6,210 nt of DNA from Sulfurimonas sp. (GTDB lineage: Bacteria; Campylobacterota; Campylobacteria; Campylobacterales; Sulfurimonadaceae): NCBI GenBank assembly GCA_027063295.1, contig JAMORZ010000152.1, forward strand, positions 1 to 6,210, given 5' to 3'. Positions 1-6,014 of the stretch are shown piece by piece (position 1 is the stretch's first letter; each line of letters opens with the position of its first letter). Position numbers and translations under genes: made by a program. The notes under the pieces were generated by a model, which searched no databases, was not told where the DNA came from, and saw only the letters and a program-made list of their open reading frames with translations.

Positions 1-404
1 ATCCTGAGTGTGAGATCCTTATGCCACTTATGACTTCAAGTGTAAGTGATATGTTCTATAAAGCTGCGACGAAGCGTTTGGGTGAGATAAAAGTTGAGTT
101 TGCAAATAAGTATGCTGTGGGTGTAGTGATGGCAAGTGAGAACTATCCGTATGGCAGTTCAACTCCAGCAGAGATCATCTTAGATGATGTTAAGCATGAA
201 GATATCGCACAAAATACACATATCTCTTTTGCAGGTGTATCTCTGGATGATGATAGACTTATGGCAACAGGTGGACGTGTACTTGTGTGTGTTGGACTTG
301 GCGAGAGTATCAAAGAAGCACGTGATCGTGCTTATGCTCGTTGTGGTCAAGTGCATTTTGCTGGTAAAAAAATCAGAACAGATATCGCATATCAAGCACT
401 TTAG
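1..404 (+). CDS. purD: Phosphoribosylamine--glycine ligase (GAR synthetase), C-terminal part, 5' truncated by window
   Basis: PurD joins phosphoribosylamine and glycine with ATP to make glycinamide ribonucleotide, the second step of de novo purine synthesis in the cytosol. Only about the last 134 residues are here; the first complete codon is at base 3 and the stop is TAG at 402-404. The frame is open to the window edge, and its first residues, PECE preceded by a codon ending in AT, fit the conserved GDPE motif that closes the ATP-grasp region. So the ATG at 21 is internal, not the start. The rest matches the GARS C-terminal domain: VGVVMAS, then TGGRVLVCVGLG, then the EARDRAYA helix, and a RTDIAYQAL ending that matches the usual R-x-DIG-x-x-A terminus. 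The usual GYPG turn reads NYPYGSS, so that loop has diverged. It is followed after 11 bases by the RDD gene, suggesting co-transcription. Identification is firm; the catalytic N-terminal part cannot be seen. Confidence 0.95.
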   Translation, partial: PECEILMPLMTSSVSDMFYKAATKRLGEIKVEFANKYAVGVVMASENYPYGSSTPAEIILDDVKHEDIAQNTHISFAGVSLDDDRLMATGGRVLVCVGLGESIKEARDRAYARCGQVHFAGKKIRTDIAYQAL

Positions 405-408
405 GGGG
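403..408 (+). promoter_or_regulatory. Ribosome binding site of the RDD gene, overlapping the purD stop
   Basis: AGGGGG lies 7 bases before the TTG at 416 and shares its first two bases with the purD stop codon TAG. It supports the TTG start because no in-frame ATG occurs until codon 24, inside the first membrane helix. A second purine run, AAGG at 411-414, is too close to the start to serve. Ribosomes ending purD could re-initiate here. Confidence 0.55.
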
Positions 409-415
409 TTAAGGT

Positions 416-865
416 TTGAATGAAGAGATAGAGGAGCTTCTCCATAGAGAGGAGTTGAATTTAGCAAGTATCCAAAAACGCTCCATGGCATTTTTTATTG
501 ATGAGATGCTGTTGTCATTTTTACTCATATTTGCTTTATGGGACTCTTTTATCTCAGCTACAACGGTTGAAGAGATGATACAGGTTACAAACAACTTTGT
601 GCTTGAGTATATGTTTGTGAAGATTGTATATCAAGCTTTTTTTACGATGCAATACGGAGCAACTATTGGGAAAATTTTGATGAAGATCCGTGTTATAGAG
701 ATACAAACTTTATCTAATCCAAATGTGGTCGTATCTTTAAATCGTGGGATCTTTCGTGTGATTAGCGAGATGATGTTTTATCTTGGATTTATCTGGGGGA
801 TGATGGATCCAGCACGTCAAGCTTGGCATGACAAAACAGCAAAAACTTTGGTTGTAGATGCATAA
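416..865 (+). CDS. RDD-family inner-membrane protein of unknown function
   Basis: A 149-residue polytopic membrane protein with the RDD domain, a family found in many bacteria; a few members have been linked to ion transport, but most have no known role. The family-defining residues are visible: Arg22 at the mouth of the first helix, Asp29 within it (KRSMAFFIDEML), and the C-terminal WHDKTAKTLVV block with Asp139. The middle block, YGATIGKILMKIRVI (residues 80-94), is the usual glycine-lysine segment after the second helix. Three hydrophobic stretches lie at about residues 24-47, 61-79 and 112-130. The acidic N-terminal 15 residues are probably cytosolic. The start is TTG at 416, chosen for the AGGGGG site and because the ATG at 420 is out of frame. 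Its end overlaps lptD by 8 bases, so the two are probably translationally coupled. This hints at a role in the envelope, but that is inference from position only. Confidence 0.85.
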   Translation: MNEEIEELLHREELNLASIQKRSMAFFIDEMLLSFLLIFALWDSFISATTVEEMIQVTNNFVLEYMFVKIVYQAFFTMQYGATIGKILMKIRVIEIQTLSNPNVVVSLNRGIFRVISEMMFYLGFIWGMMDPARQAWHDKTAKTLVVDA

Positions 866-3032
866 ACTTCTTTTTTCCCTTCTTTTTTTTCTATCAGTAG
901 AACTTGTTGCAAATGAAACCTCTTCTAGAGTTGAGATTTATGCTTCTGATATGACAACACTAGGGAATATTGTAGAAGCAAATAATGGAGTAAGTGTTGT
1001 TTACAAAGATTATTTTCTCTCAGCAAAACGTGCAAAATATGACAAAACTACGGGTGACTTAGAACTTTTTGACAATATCAGAGTCAACTATAAAGGTGAG
1101 TCAAAAATTTTAGGGAAATATGCAAGGATCAATATTGCCCAAAAAGAGAAACTCTTTGAACCGTTTTATATGTTCAATAAAAAATCTAAAGTTTGGATGA
1201 GTGCCGATAGAGGTGCTATGTATGATAACGATTTAGATATTGTTGATGGAAAAGTAAGTGGTTGTGACTCTATTGACCCCCTTTGGACGATGGATTTTTC
1301 TTCCTCAGATTATAATGCAAAAAGTAAATGGCTCAATCTTTACAATATGCGTTTATATGTTTATGATATTCCTGTATTTTATACCCCTTATTTTGGATAT
1401 TCACTAGATACAACAAGAAGAACAGGACTTTTAAAACCTTCTGTTGGACTCTCCAGCGAAGAGGGAATGTTTTATGCACAACCTTTTTATATTGCAGAGA
1501 GTAACTGGTGGGATTTTGAGATAACACCACAAATAAGAACAAATAGGGGGTATGGTGCTTATGCAACATTTCGTTTTGTAGATTCTAAAAACTCTAAAGG
1601 TGAGTTTAGGTTCGGACAATTTAAAGAGAAAGAATCATATCAAGAGGAGTACAAAGAAACAAATACCTTTTTAAATGATAATTTCTATGGGTATAGACTT
1701 CTTTATGATAACAGTGATATTATCAATCATTGGTTTGGATTAGACACAAAAGGGCAATCTGGACTTTATGTAGATTTGAACTATATGAATGATGTTGAAT
1801 ATATCAATGTGGAAAAAAACAATCCAAGGGAAACACAAACAGCTAGTCAAGTTCTTTCACGTGTGAACTTTTTTTACAATACAGATGATTATTATCTTGG
1901 TACCTATGTAAAATACTATCAAAATCTTGATTTGGAAAATGATGATAAAACTATTCAGCAACTTCCTGTTATACAGTTCCATCATTATATAGAAACTTCA
2001 TTAGAAGATCATCTTATCTACTCTTTAGATATAAACTCTAAAAATCTTACTAGAAAAGTTGGTAAAAAAGTATTACAAACAACTGTCAACTTACCAGTTA
2101 CATTGCAAACATCCCTTTTTGATGAGTATATAAATCTCTCTTACAAAGCAAACCTTTATGCTCAAACATCTCAGTTTAGTGGTGAAGAAGTGATTCCAAC
2201 TTCAAGTGATGAGTATGATGATGGGTATATTTTAAAAAACTATCATCTTTTTTCTATTTCCAGTGAATTAACAAAAGCATTTGAAGATTTTACACATGTT
2301 GTTGCGTTTGGTGCTAGTTATAAAAAAGATGGTGGTAAACTTGAGAGTGGGTATTATGAAGGTAAAGCAGAAACTTGCATAAATACTTCAGATGCTGAGT
2401 GTGAATTTTATCAGATTTCAGGTGTTGAAGATACTGTAACACTTGATTTTATTCAGTATGTATATGGAAGTGATGCCAAAGAGATCTTATTCCATAGACT
2501 TTCACAGGCGATCTATACCGAGTACACAACAACAGCACAAAAATATGGTGAACTTGAAAATGAGCTAGATTATGCGATCACTGATGAGATCCATTTTTAC
2601 AATAATATGTTTTACAATTTTGATGAATCACTGTTCTCAAAAGTTGTCAATAAGCTAAGTTATGACAACGATAGTTTAAAAATATCTCTTTCTTATCTTT
2701 ATCGTGACAATTTTTTAAAAAATTACACAACACGATCTGAGCGTTACTCTAGGTATGTGACATCTTCATTGGATTATAAATATGATAAACATTATTCACT
2801 CATGGCACGATATGATTATGATATTGAGACAGAGATAGTAAAAACACAAGAATATGGATTTAATTATTCAAAAAGATGTTGGGATTTTGGTTTGAGATAT
2901 AGTGAAAACAACAGACCAGTTTCAGGTGCTGAACCTGTTAGAGATAGATATGTAATGCTCAATATTGTTCTAAAACCATTTATGCAGCCAAATCCAAATG
3001 GTGCTTTGGTACAATATAAGATACCAAACTAA
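858..3032 (+). CDS. lptD: LPS-assembly outer-membrane protein LptD
   Basis: LptD is the outer-membrane barrel of the Lpt bridge; with the lipoprotein LptE it inserts lipopolysaccharide into the outer leaflet. The 724-residue product has a signal peptide (hydrophobic core at about 4-16, likely cleavage after LVA at 18). A periplasmic LptA/OstA-like jellyroll domain (about 25-165) follows, seen in repeats such as SAKRAKYDKTTGDLELF. Then comes the signature IPVFYTPYFGYSLDTTRRTG (171-190) leading into the barrel. Pro194 and Pro209 are 15 residues apart, as are the two lateral-gate prolines of E. coli LptD (P231 and P246). The rest alternates like transmembrane strands and ends with VMLNIVLKPF (699-708) plus a 16-residue tail. 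Cysteines are at 136, 507, 515 and 674; 136 and 674 align with E. coli C173 and C725. No good ribosome binding site precedes 858; the 8-base overlap with the RDD gene suggests coupled translation. Confidence 0.94.
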   Translation: MHKLLFSLLFFLSVELVANETSSRVEIYASDMTTLGNIVEANNGVSVVYKDYFLSAKRAKYDKTTGDLELFDNIRVNYKGESKILGKYARINIAQKEKLFEPFYMFNKKSKVWMSADRGAMYDNDLDIVDGKVSGCDSIDPLWTMDFSSSDYNAKSKWLNLYNMRLYVYDIPVFYTPYFGYSLDTTRRTGLLKPSVGLSSEEGMFYAQPFYIAESNWWDFEITPQIRTNRGYGAYATFRFVDSKNSKGEFRFGQFKEKESYQEEYKETNTFLNDNFYGYRLLYDNSDIINHWFGLDTKGQSGLYVDLNYMNDVEYINVEKNNPRETQTASQVLSRVNFFYNTDDYYLGTYVKYYQNLDLENDDKTIQQLPVIQFHHYIETSLEDHLIYSLDINSKNLTRKVGKKVLQTTVNLPVTLQTSLFDEYINLSYKANLYAQTSQFSGEEVIPTSSDEYDDGYILKNYHLFSISSELTKAFEDFTHVVAFGASYKKDGGKLESGYYEGKAETCINTSDAECEFYQISGVEDTVTLDFIQYVYGSDAKEILFHRLSQAIYTEYTTTAQKYGELENELDYAITDEIHFYNNMFYNFDESLFSKVVNKLSYDNDSLKISLSYLYRDNFLKNYTTRSERYSRYVTSSLDYKYDKHYSLMARYDYDIETEIVKTQEYGFNYSKRCWDFGLRYSENNRPVSGAEPVRDRYVMLNIVLKPFMQPNPNGALVQYKIPN

Positions 3033-3033
3033 A

Positions 3034-3038
3034 AGGAA
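3034..3038 (+). promoter_or_regulatory. Ribosome binding site fixing the start of the phosphoribosyltransferase-like gene
   Basis: AGGAA, within AAAAGGAAG, sits directly after the lptD stop (3030-3032) and 4 bases before the ATG at 3043. It decides between this start and an in-frame ATG at 2998. The upstream ATG would run through the end of lptD and add 15 residues with no resemblance to the family N-terminus. Confidence 0.7.
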
Positions 3039-3042
3039 GCAG

Positions 3043-3693
3043 ATGCAAAAATATAAAGATATTTTGAAAAATCGTCAGGATGCTGCTGAAAAACTTTTAG
3101 AAGTGATCCCAGTGCAAAAACTTAAAGAAGAATTTTGGAATATTGTCGCTGTTTCAAGTGGTGGGCTTGAGCTTGGTTCACTTTTATGTTTTCAATCATT
3201 CAACAGACTTGATTATCTCTTTTCAGAACCAGTACTTGCTCCAAACAATCACGAATGTGAAGTAGCACGTGTGAGTGAGAGTGAAGAGATCGTTATCAAT
3301 GAAAAACTGGTTGCTGCGTTTGATATAAAATACGATTATATCTACGGTGAGGCTCATCGTAAGCATGAAGAGGATATAATTAGTGCAATTTATCAGTACA
3401 GAAAAGGTCGTCACTTCTCTTCTATGCAAGATAAGGTTGTTTTACTTGTAGATGAGGGGAGTGAGAGTGGGGCTAAGTTTTTAACAGCACTTAAGACAAT
3501 TTTGGCACAAAAACCAAAAGCTGTTTATATTGCCGTACCTGTACTGCCTTCAGATGTGTTGGAGCTTTTGGAGACATTTGTAGATGATATCTACTTTTTA
3601 TATGATATTGATGATTATGTAGAAACGCAGCTTTATTACAAAGAGTTGCCAGATGTAACAGATGAAACAATAGAAAAATTACTAGAGGAATAA
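3043..3693 (+). CDS. Phosphoribosyltransferase-fold protein with degenerate catalytic motifs
   Basis: A 216-residue cytosolic protein that follows the layout of the predicted phosphoribosyltransferases of the COG1926 type (type I PRTase fold). These normally bind PRPP and transfer its phosphoribosyl group; the substrate of this branch is not known. Visible in order: an N-terminal helix with NRQDAAEKLLE (10-20); a strand and loop IVAVSSGG (34-41) where the family has a PRGG loop; LDYLFSEPVLAPNN (56-69) where the family has an arginine-lysine-x-GAPGNP block; and the PRPP-loop position VVLLVDEGSESGAK (132-145), where active enzymes read VDDGIATGAT. A strand YIAVPVLP (162-169) follows, then the usual D-E-x-I-x-x-LL ending (207-214). 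Each substrate-contact motif is altered, so activity is doubtful; it could be a binding or regulatory protein. It starts 10 bases after lptD and ends 2 bases before pnp, so it shares their transcript. The fold call is good; the function is unknown. Confidence 0.8.
   Translation: MQKYKDILKNRQDAAEKLLEVIPVQKLKEEFWNIVAVSSGGLELGSLLCFQSFNRLDYLFSEPVLAPNNHECEVARVSESEEIVINEKLVAAFDIKYDYIYGEAHRKHEEDIISAIYQYRKGRHFSSMQDKVVLLVDEGSESGAKFLTALKTILAQKPKAVYIAVPVLPSDVLELLETFVDDIYFLYDIDDYVETQLYYKELPDVTDETIEKLLEE
3685..3690 (+). promoter_or_regulatory. Ribosome binding site of pnp
   Basis: GAGGAA occupies the last two sense codons of the upstream gene and lies 5 bases before the ATG at 3696. It is the strongest ribosome binding site in the operon, in line with a well-expressed pnp, and its position ties pnp translation to that of the gene before it. 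Confidence 0.75.
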
Positions 3694-3695
3694 AA

Positions 3696-5876
3696 ATGAA
3701 ATATGATGTAAGTTTAGAGTTAGAGAACAAAACAGAAGAGTACTCGTTTAACGATGTAGCAAAACAAGCAAATGGTGCAGCATGGGTAAAATGTGGTGAT
3801 AGTGTTATCTTGGCAACAGTAGTGATAGATGAGACAGAGGTAGTAAAAGATGACTTTTTGCCACTTACAGTGCAGTATATTGAAAAAACATATGCAGCAG
3901 GGAAGATCCCTGGTGGTTTTTTCAAACGTGAGACAAAGCCGAGCGATTTTGAAACACTCACATCTCGCATCGTAGATAGAAGTCTTCGCCCACTCTTTCC
4001 AAAAGGTTTTGGACACCCTACACAGATCACTATTATGGTGTTCTCAGCAGACAATCAAGCAGACCTGCAAGTGCTTGCACTCAATGCAGCTTCAGCAGCA
4101 CTCTTTGTTTCAGATATAGATATCAACACTTCTGTCTCAGCTGTTCGTGCTGCAAAAGTTGATGGTGAGATTATTTTAAATCCAACATTGCCACAGCTAA
4201 AAGACTCAACACTCGATCTTTACCTCTCAGGTACAAAAGATGACCTTTTGATGATAGAGATGCGCACACTTGGAAGTGAAGATATTGAAGTGCTTGATAT
4301 GGCAGTTGATCCTATGCTTGATCCTACTATGGGAGCTGAGGTAGTAAGCAAACATACCTCAAATGCATTAAGCGAAGATGAGCTTATTGAGATTTTTGAA
4401 AAAACGCAAGAGGTACTTTTTGCATCAAATACAAAATATGAAGAGGCGTTTACACCTCTAAGAAAAGAGATTAAACCACTTGAACTTAAAGCTCATCAGG
4501 TAAATGAAGAAATGGTCAGCTATGTAAGAGAGAACCACATGGCAGATATCGCCTCAGCAATGAATCAAATGGCAAAATCTGAACGTTCAACTGCTCTAAG
4601 AGAGCTGAGAAAAAAGATACTCTCTATAAAAGAAGAATGGGCAGAGGTTGAGAGTGAGTTAGAACTCAAAGATGCCATAGACAGAGTAAAACGTGAGCAG
4701 GTAAGAGCACAAATATTAAATGATCGTGTTCGTGCAGATGGTCGTAAACTCAATGAAGTTAGACCAATTAGCATAGATACAAATATACTTCCAAAAGCTC
4801 ATGCTTCATGTTTGTTTACACGTGGGCAAACGCAAGCGCTTGTAGTGCTTACTATGGGTGGAGCAAAAGATGCACAGATGTTTGAATCGCTCACAGATGA
4901 TGGTACACAAAATGAAAACTTTATGGTGCACTACAACTTTCCAGGTTTCTCAGTTGGTGAAGCAAGCCCTGTAATGGGAACAAAACGTCGTGAACTTGGT
5001 CATGGAAACTTGGCAAAACGTGCACTTGAACCTGTGGTAAACCTAGATGGACAAACAGTGCGTTTAGTCTCTGAGATACTAGAGTCAAACGGCTCAAGCT
5101 CAATGGCAACTGTATGTGGTGGTTATATGGCACTTCGTGCAGCAGATATTGAAACAAGTGATACAATAGCAGGGATCGCTATGGGTATGGTAAGTGAGGG
5201 TGAGAACTATGCGATTCTCTCAGATATCATGGGGCTTGAAGATCATGATGGAGATATGGACTTTAAAGTAACAGGTTCAAAAGAGGGTATCACTGCGATG
5301 CAGATGGATATCAAACTTGGTGGTATCAGCCTTGATGTACTCAAAGAGGCACTCTACCAAGCAAAAGAGGGGAGAAGTCATATTATCGACATTATGCTTG
5401 AAGCTGAGAAAAATATAGAGTTTAACGATGGGGTTCTTCCTTCAACAGATATTTTTCATATAGATCCAAGTTTTATTGGAGATATTATCGGTCAGGCTGG
5501 AAAAACGATCCGTGAGATGATTGAGAAGTTTGAAGTAGCGATCGATATCGATAAAAAAGATGGAAAAGTAAAAATTACAGGGAAAAACAAAACAGGTGTA
5601 GCAGGGGCTAAAGAGCATATTGAAAAGATAGTAAACACTCCTAAAAAAGCTAAAATCAAGTATGAAGTGGGTGAGAAGTATGAGGGTGAAGTTAAACGCA
5701 TCGTTGATTTTGGTGCATTTGTCGAGCTTCCAGATGGTACAGATGGACTTTTACATATCTCTAAAATCTCTCGCGATAGAGTAAACAAAGTAACAGATGT
5801 GCTCTCTGAGGGGGACAAAGTTACAGTTGAGATTATAGAGTTTAAAGGAAATAAGATATCTCTTTCTATGATATAA
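3696..5876 (+). CDS. pnp: Polynucleotide phosphorylase (polyribonucleotide nucleotidyltransferase)
   Basis: PNPase degrades RNA from the 3' end with phosphate, releasing nucleoside diphosphates, and can add tails in reverse; it works as a cytosolic trimer. The 726 residues show the full domain order: RNase PH domain 1 (about 5-145, with FFKRETKPSD and SRIVDRSLRPLFP), an RNase PH-like continuation and helical linker (about 146-345), RNase PH domain 2 (about 346-565), KH (about 585-645) and S1 (about 657-726). Catalytic residues by alignment with E. coli are Arg431/Arg432 in KRRELGHG, Ser467-Ser469 in NGSSSM, and Asp516, Asp522 and Lys524 in DHDGDMDFK. The KH loop is GQAG (599-602), and S1 shows RIVDFGAFVELPDGTDGLLH. 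The linker makes the catalytic arginines fall about 33 residues later than in E. coli. The chain stops at LSMI, directly after the last S1 strand, with no disordered tail. It is probably the last gene of the purD-to-pnp unit. Confidence 0.98.
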   Translation: MKYDVSLELENKTEEYSFNDVAKQANGAAWVKCGDSVILATVVIDETEVVKDDFLPLTVQYIEKTYAAGKIPGGFFKRETKPSDFETLTSRIVDRSLRPLFPKGFGHPTQITIMVFSADNQADLQVLALNAASAALFVSDIDINTSVSAVRAAKVDGEIILNPTLPQLKDSTLDLYLSGTKDDLLMIEMRTLGSEDIEVLDMAVDPMLDPTMGAEVVSKHTSNALSEDELIEIFEKTQEVLFASNTKYEEAFTPLRKEIKPLELKAHQVNEEMVSYVRENHMADIASAMNQMAKSERSTALRELRKKILSIKEEWAEVESELELKDAIDRVKREQVRAQILNDRVRADGRKLNEVRPISIDTNILPKAHASCLFTRGQTQALVVLTMGGAKDAQMFESLTDDGTQNENFMVHYNFPGFSVGEASPVMGTKRRELGHGNLAKRALEPVVNLDGQTVRLVSEILESNGSSSMATVCGGYMALRAADIETSDTIAGIAMGMVSEGENYAILSDIMGLEDHDGDMDFKVTGSKEGITAMQMDIKLGGISLDVLKEALYQAKEGRSHIIDIMLEAEKNIEFNDGVLPSTDIFHIDPSFIGDIIGQAGKTIREMIEKFEVAIDIDKKDGKVKITGKNKTGVAGAKEHIEKIVNTPKKAKIKYEVGEKYEGEVKRIVDFGAFVELPDGTDGLLHISKISRDRVNKVTDVLSEGDKVTVEIIEFKGNKISLSMI

Positions 5877-5899
5877 GAGAAAGTTCAGCATTGAAAGTA

Positions 5900-5905
5900 T
5901 ATAAT
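5900..5905 (+). promoter_or_regulatory. Probable sigma70 -10 box of the atpE promoter
   Basis: TATAAT matches the consensus in all six bases and is the best such match in the only true intergenic gap. No convincing -35 box lies 16-18 bases upstream (GAGAAA at 5877-5882). That is common in Campylobacterota, whose main sigma factor relies on the -10 and on a loosely T-rich upstream region. Transcription would start near 5912 and leave a leader of about 100 bases before atpE. That it is functional is inference. Confidence 0.45.
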
Positions 5906-5907
5906 TC

Positions 5908-5938
5908 GCCTATCAATTTCAAGTAGGGAAATCTAGGC
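5908..5938 (+). terminator. Imperfect stem-loop after pnp, possible weak terminator or 3' end structure
   Basis: GCCTA (5908-5912) pairs with TAGGC (5934-5938), and ATTTC (5916-5920) pairs with GAAAT (5928-5932). The two stems are separated by a 3x1 internal loop and capped by AAGTAGG. It begins about 30 bases after the pnp stop and is followed by ATTTATGTTT, only moderately T-rich, so termination would be leaky. It also overlaps the predicted atpE transcription start, so a full hairpin would form only in transcripts reading through from pnp. PNPase stalls at such structures, so it could also protect the operon's 3' end. The pairing is seen; the role is inferred. Confidence 0.35.
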
Positions 5939-6014
5939 ATTTATGTTTAGGTTGCTTCATTGTTTGATGAGGTTACGCTATCCGAACGGATTGTACTAAT
6001 TTTAAGGAAATATT
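5912..6014 (+). promoter_or_regulatory. Leader region upstream of atpE with two further hairpins
   Basis: About 100 bases between the predicted start of transcription and atpE. Besides the stem-loop at its start, CTTCAT (5955-5960) can pair with ATGAGG (5967-5972) across a six-base loop with one G-T pair, and ATCC (5980-5983) with GGAT (5988-5991) across GAAC. AGGTT occurs at 5949-5953 and again exactly 21 bases later at 5970-5974. An 18-codon open frame from ATG 5943 to TAA 5997-5999 covers the same stretch. I do not recognise a known riboswitch or small RNA family. The leader may tune the high translation that the c subunit needs, but this is inference. Confidence 0.3.
6004..6008 (+). promoter_or_regulatory. 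Ribosome binding site of atpE
   Basis: AAGGA within TTTTAAGGAAA lies 6 bases before the ATG at 6015. It is a strong site in an A/T-rich, unpaired-looking stretch, as expected for the most abundantly made ATP synthase subunit. Confidence 0.75.

Noticed and set aside
316..333. Perfect 7-base inverted repeat (AAGCACG / CGTGCTT, loop TGAT) inside purD
   Set aside because: There is no T-run after it, and it encodes the conserved EARDRAYA helix; probably a by-product of coding.
180..491. Antisense open frame opposite the end of purD and the start of the RDD gene
   Set aside because: The sense strand is clearly coding there, and the antisense product resembles no family.
2998..3042. Earlier in-frame ATG for the phosphoribosyltransferase-like gene
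   Set aside because: It overlaps the conserved end of lptD by 35 bases and lacks a ribosome site, while ATG 3043 has a good one just after the lptD stop.
3491..4054. 187-codon antisense open frame across the end of the phosphoribosyltransferase-like gene and the start of pnp
   Set aside because: It lies opposite conserved PNPase motifs, spans two real genes, has no recognisable domain and no sensible ribosome site; it is a shadow of the sense coding.
5936..5955. Sigma54-type GG/GC promoter in the atpE leader
   Set aside because: The GG and GC pairs are 18 bases apart instead of the required 12, and no other pairing in the gap fits.
5991..6000. TGTACTAAT as a second -10 box for atpE
   Set aside because: Transcription would begin at or after the ribosome binding site, so the mRNA could not be translated normally.
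5877..6014. tRNA or known small RNA gene between pnp and atpE
   Set aside because: No cloverleaf, CCA end or signal-recognition RNA core is visible; only short hairpins occur.
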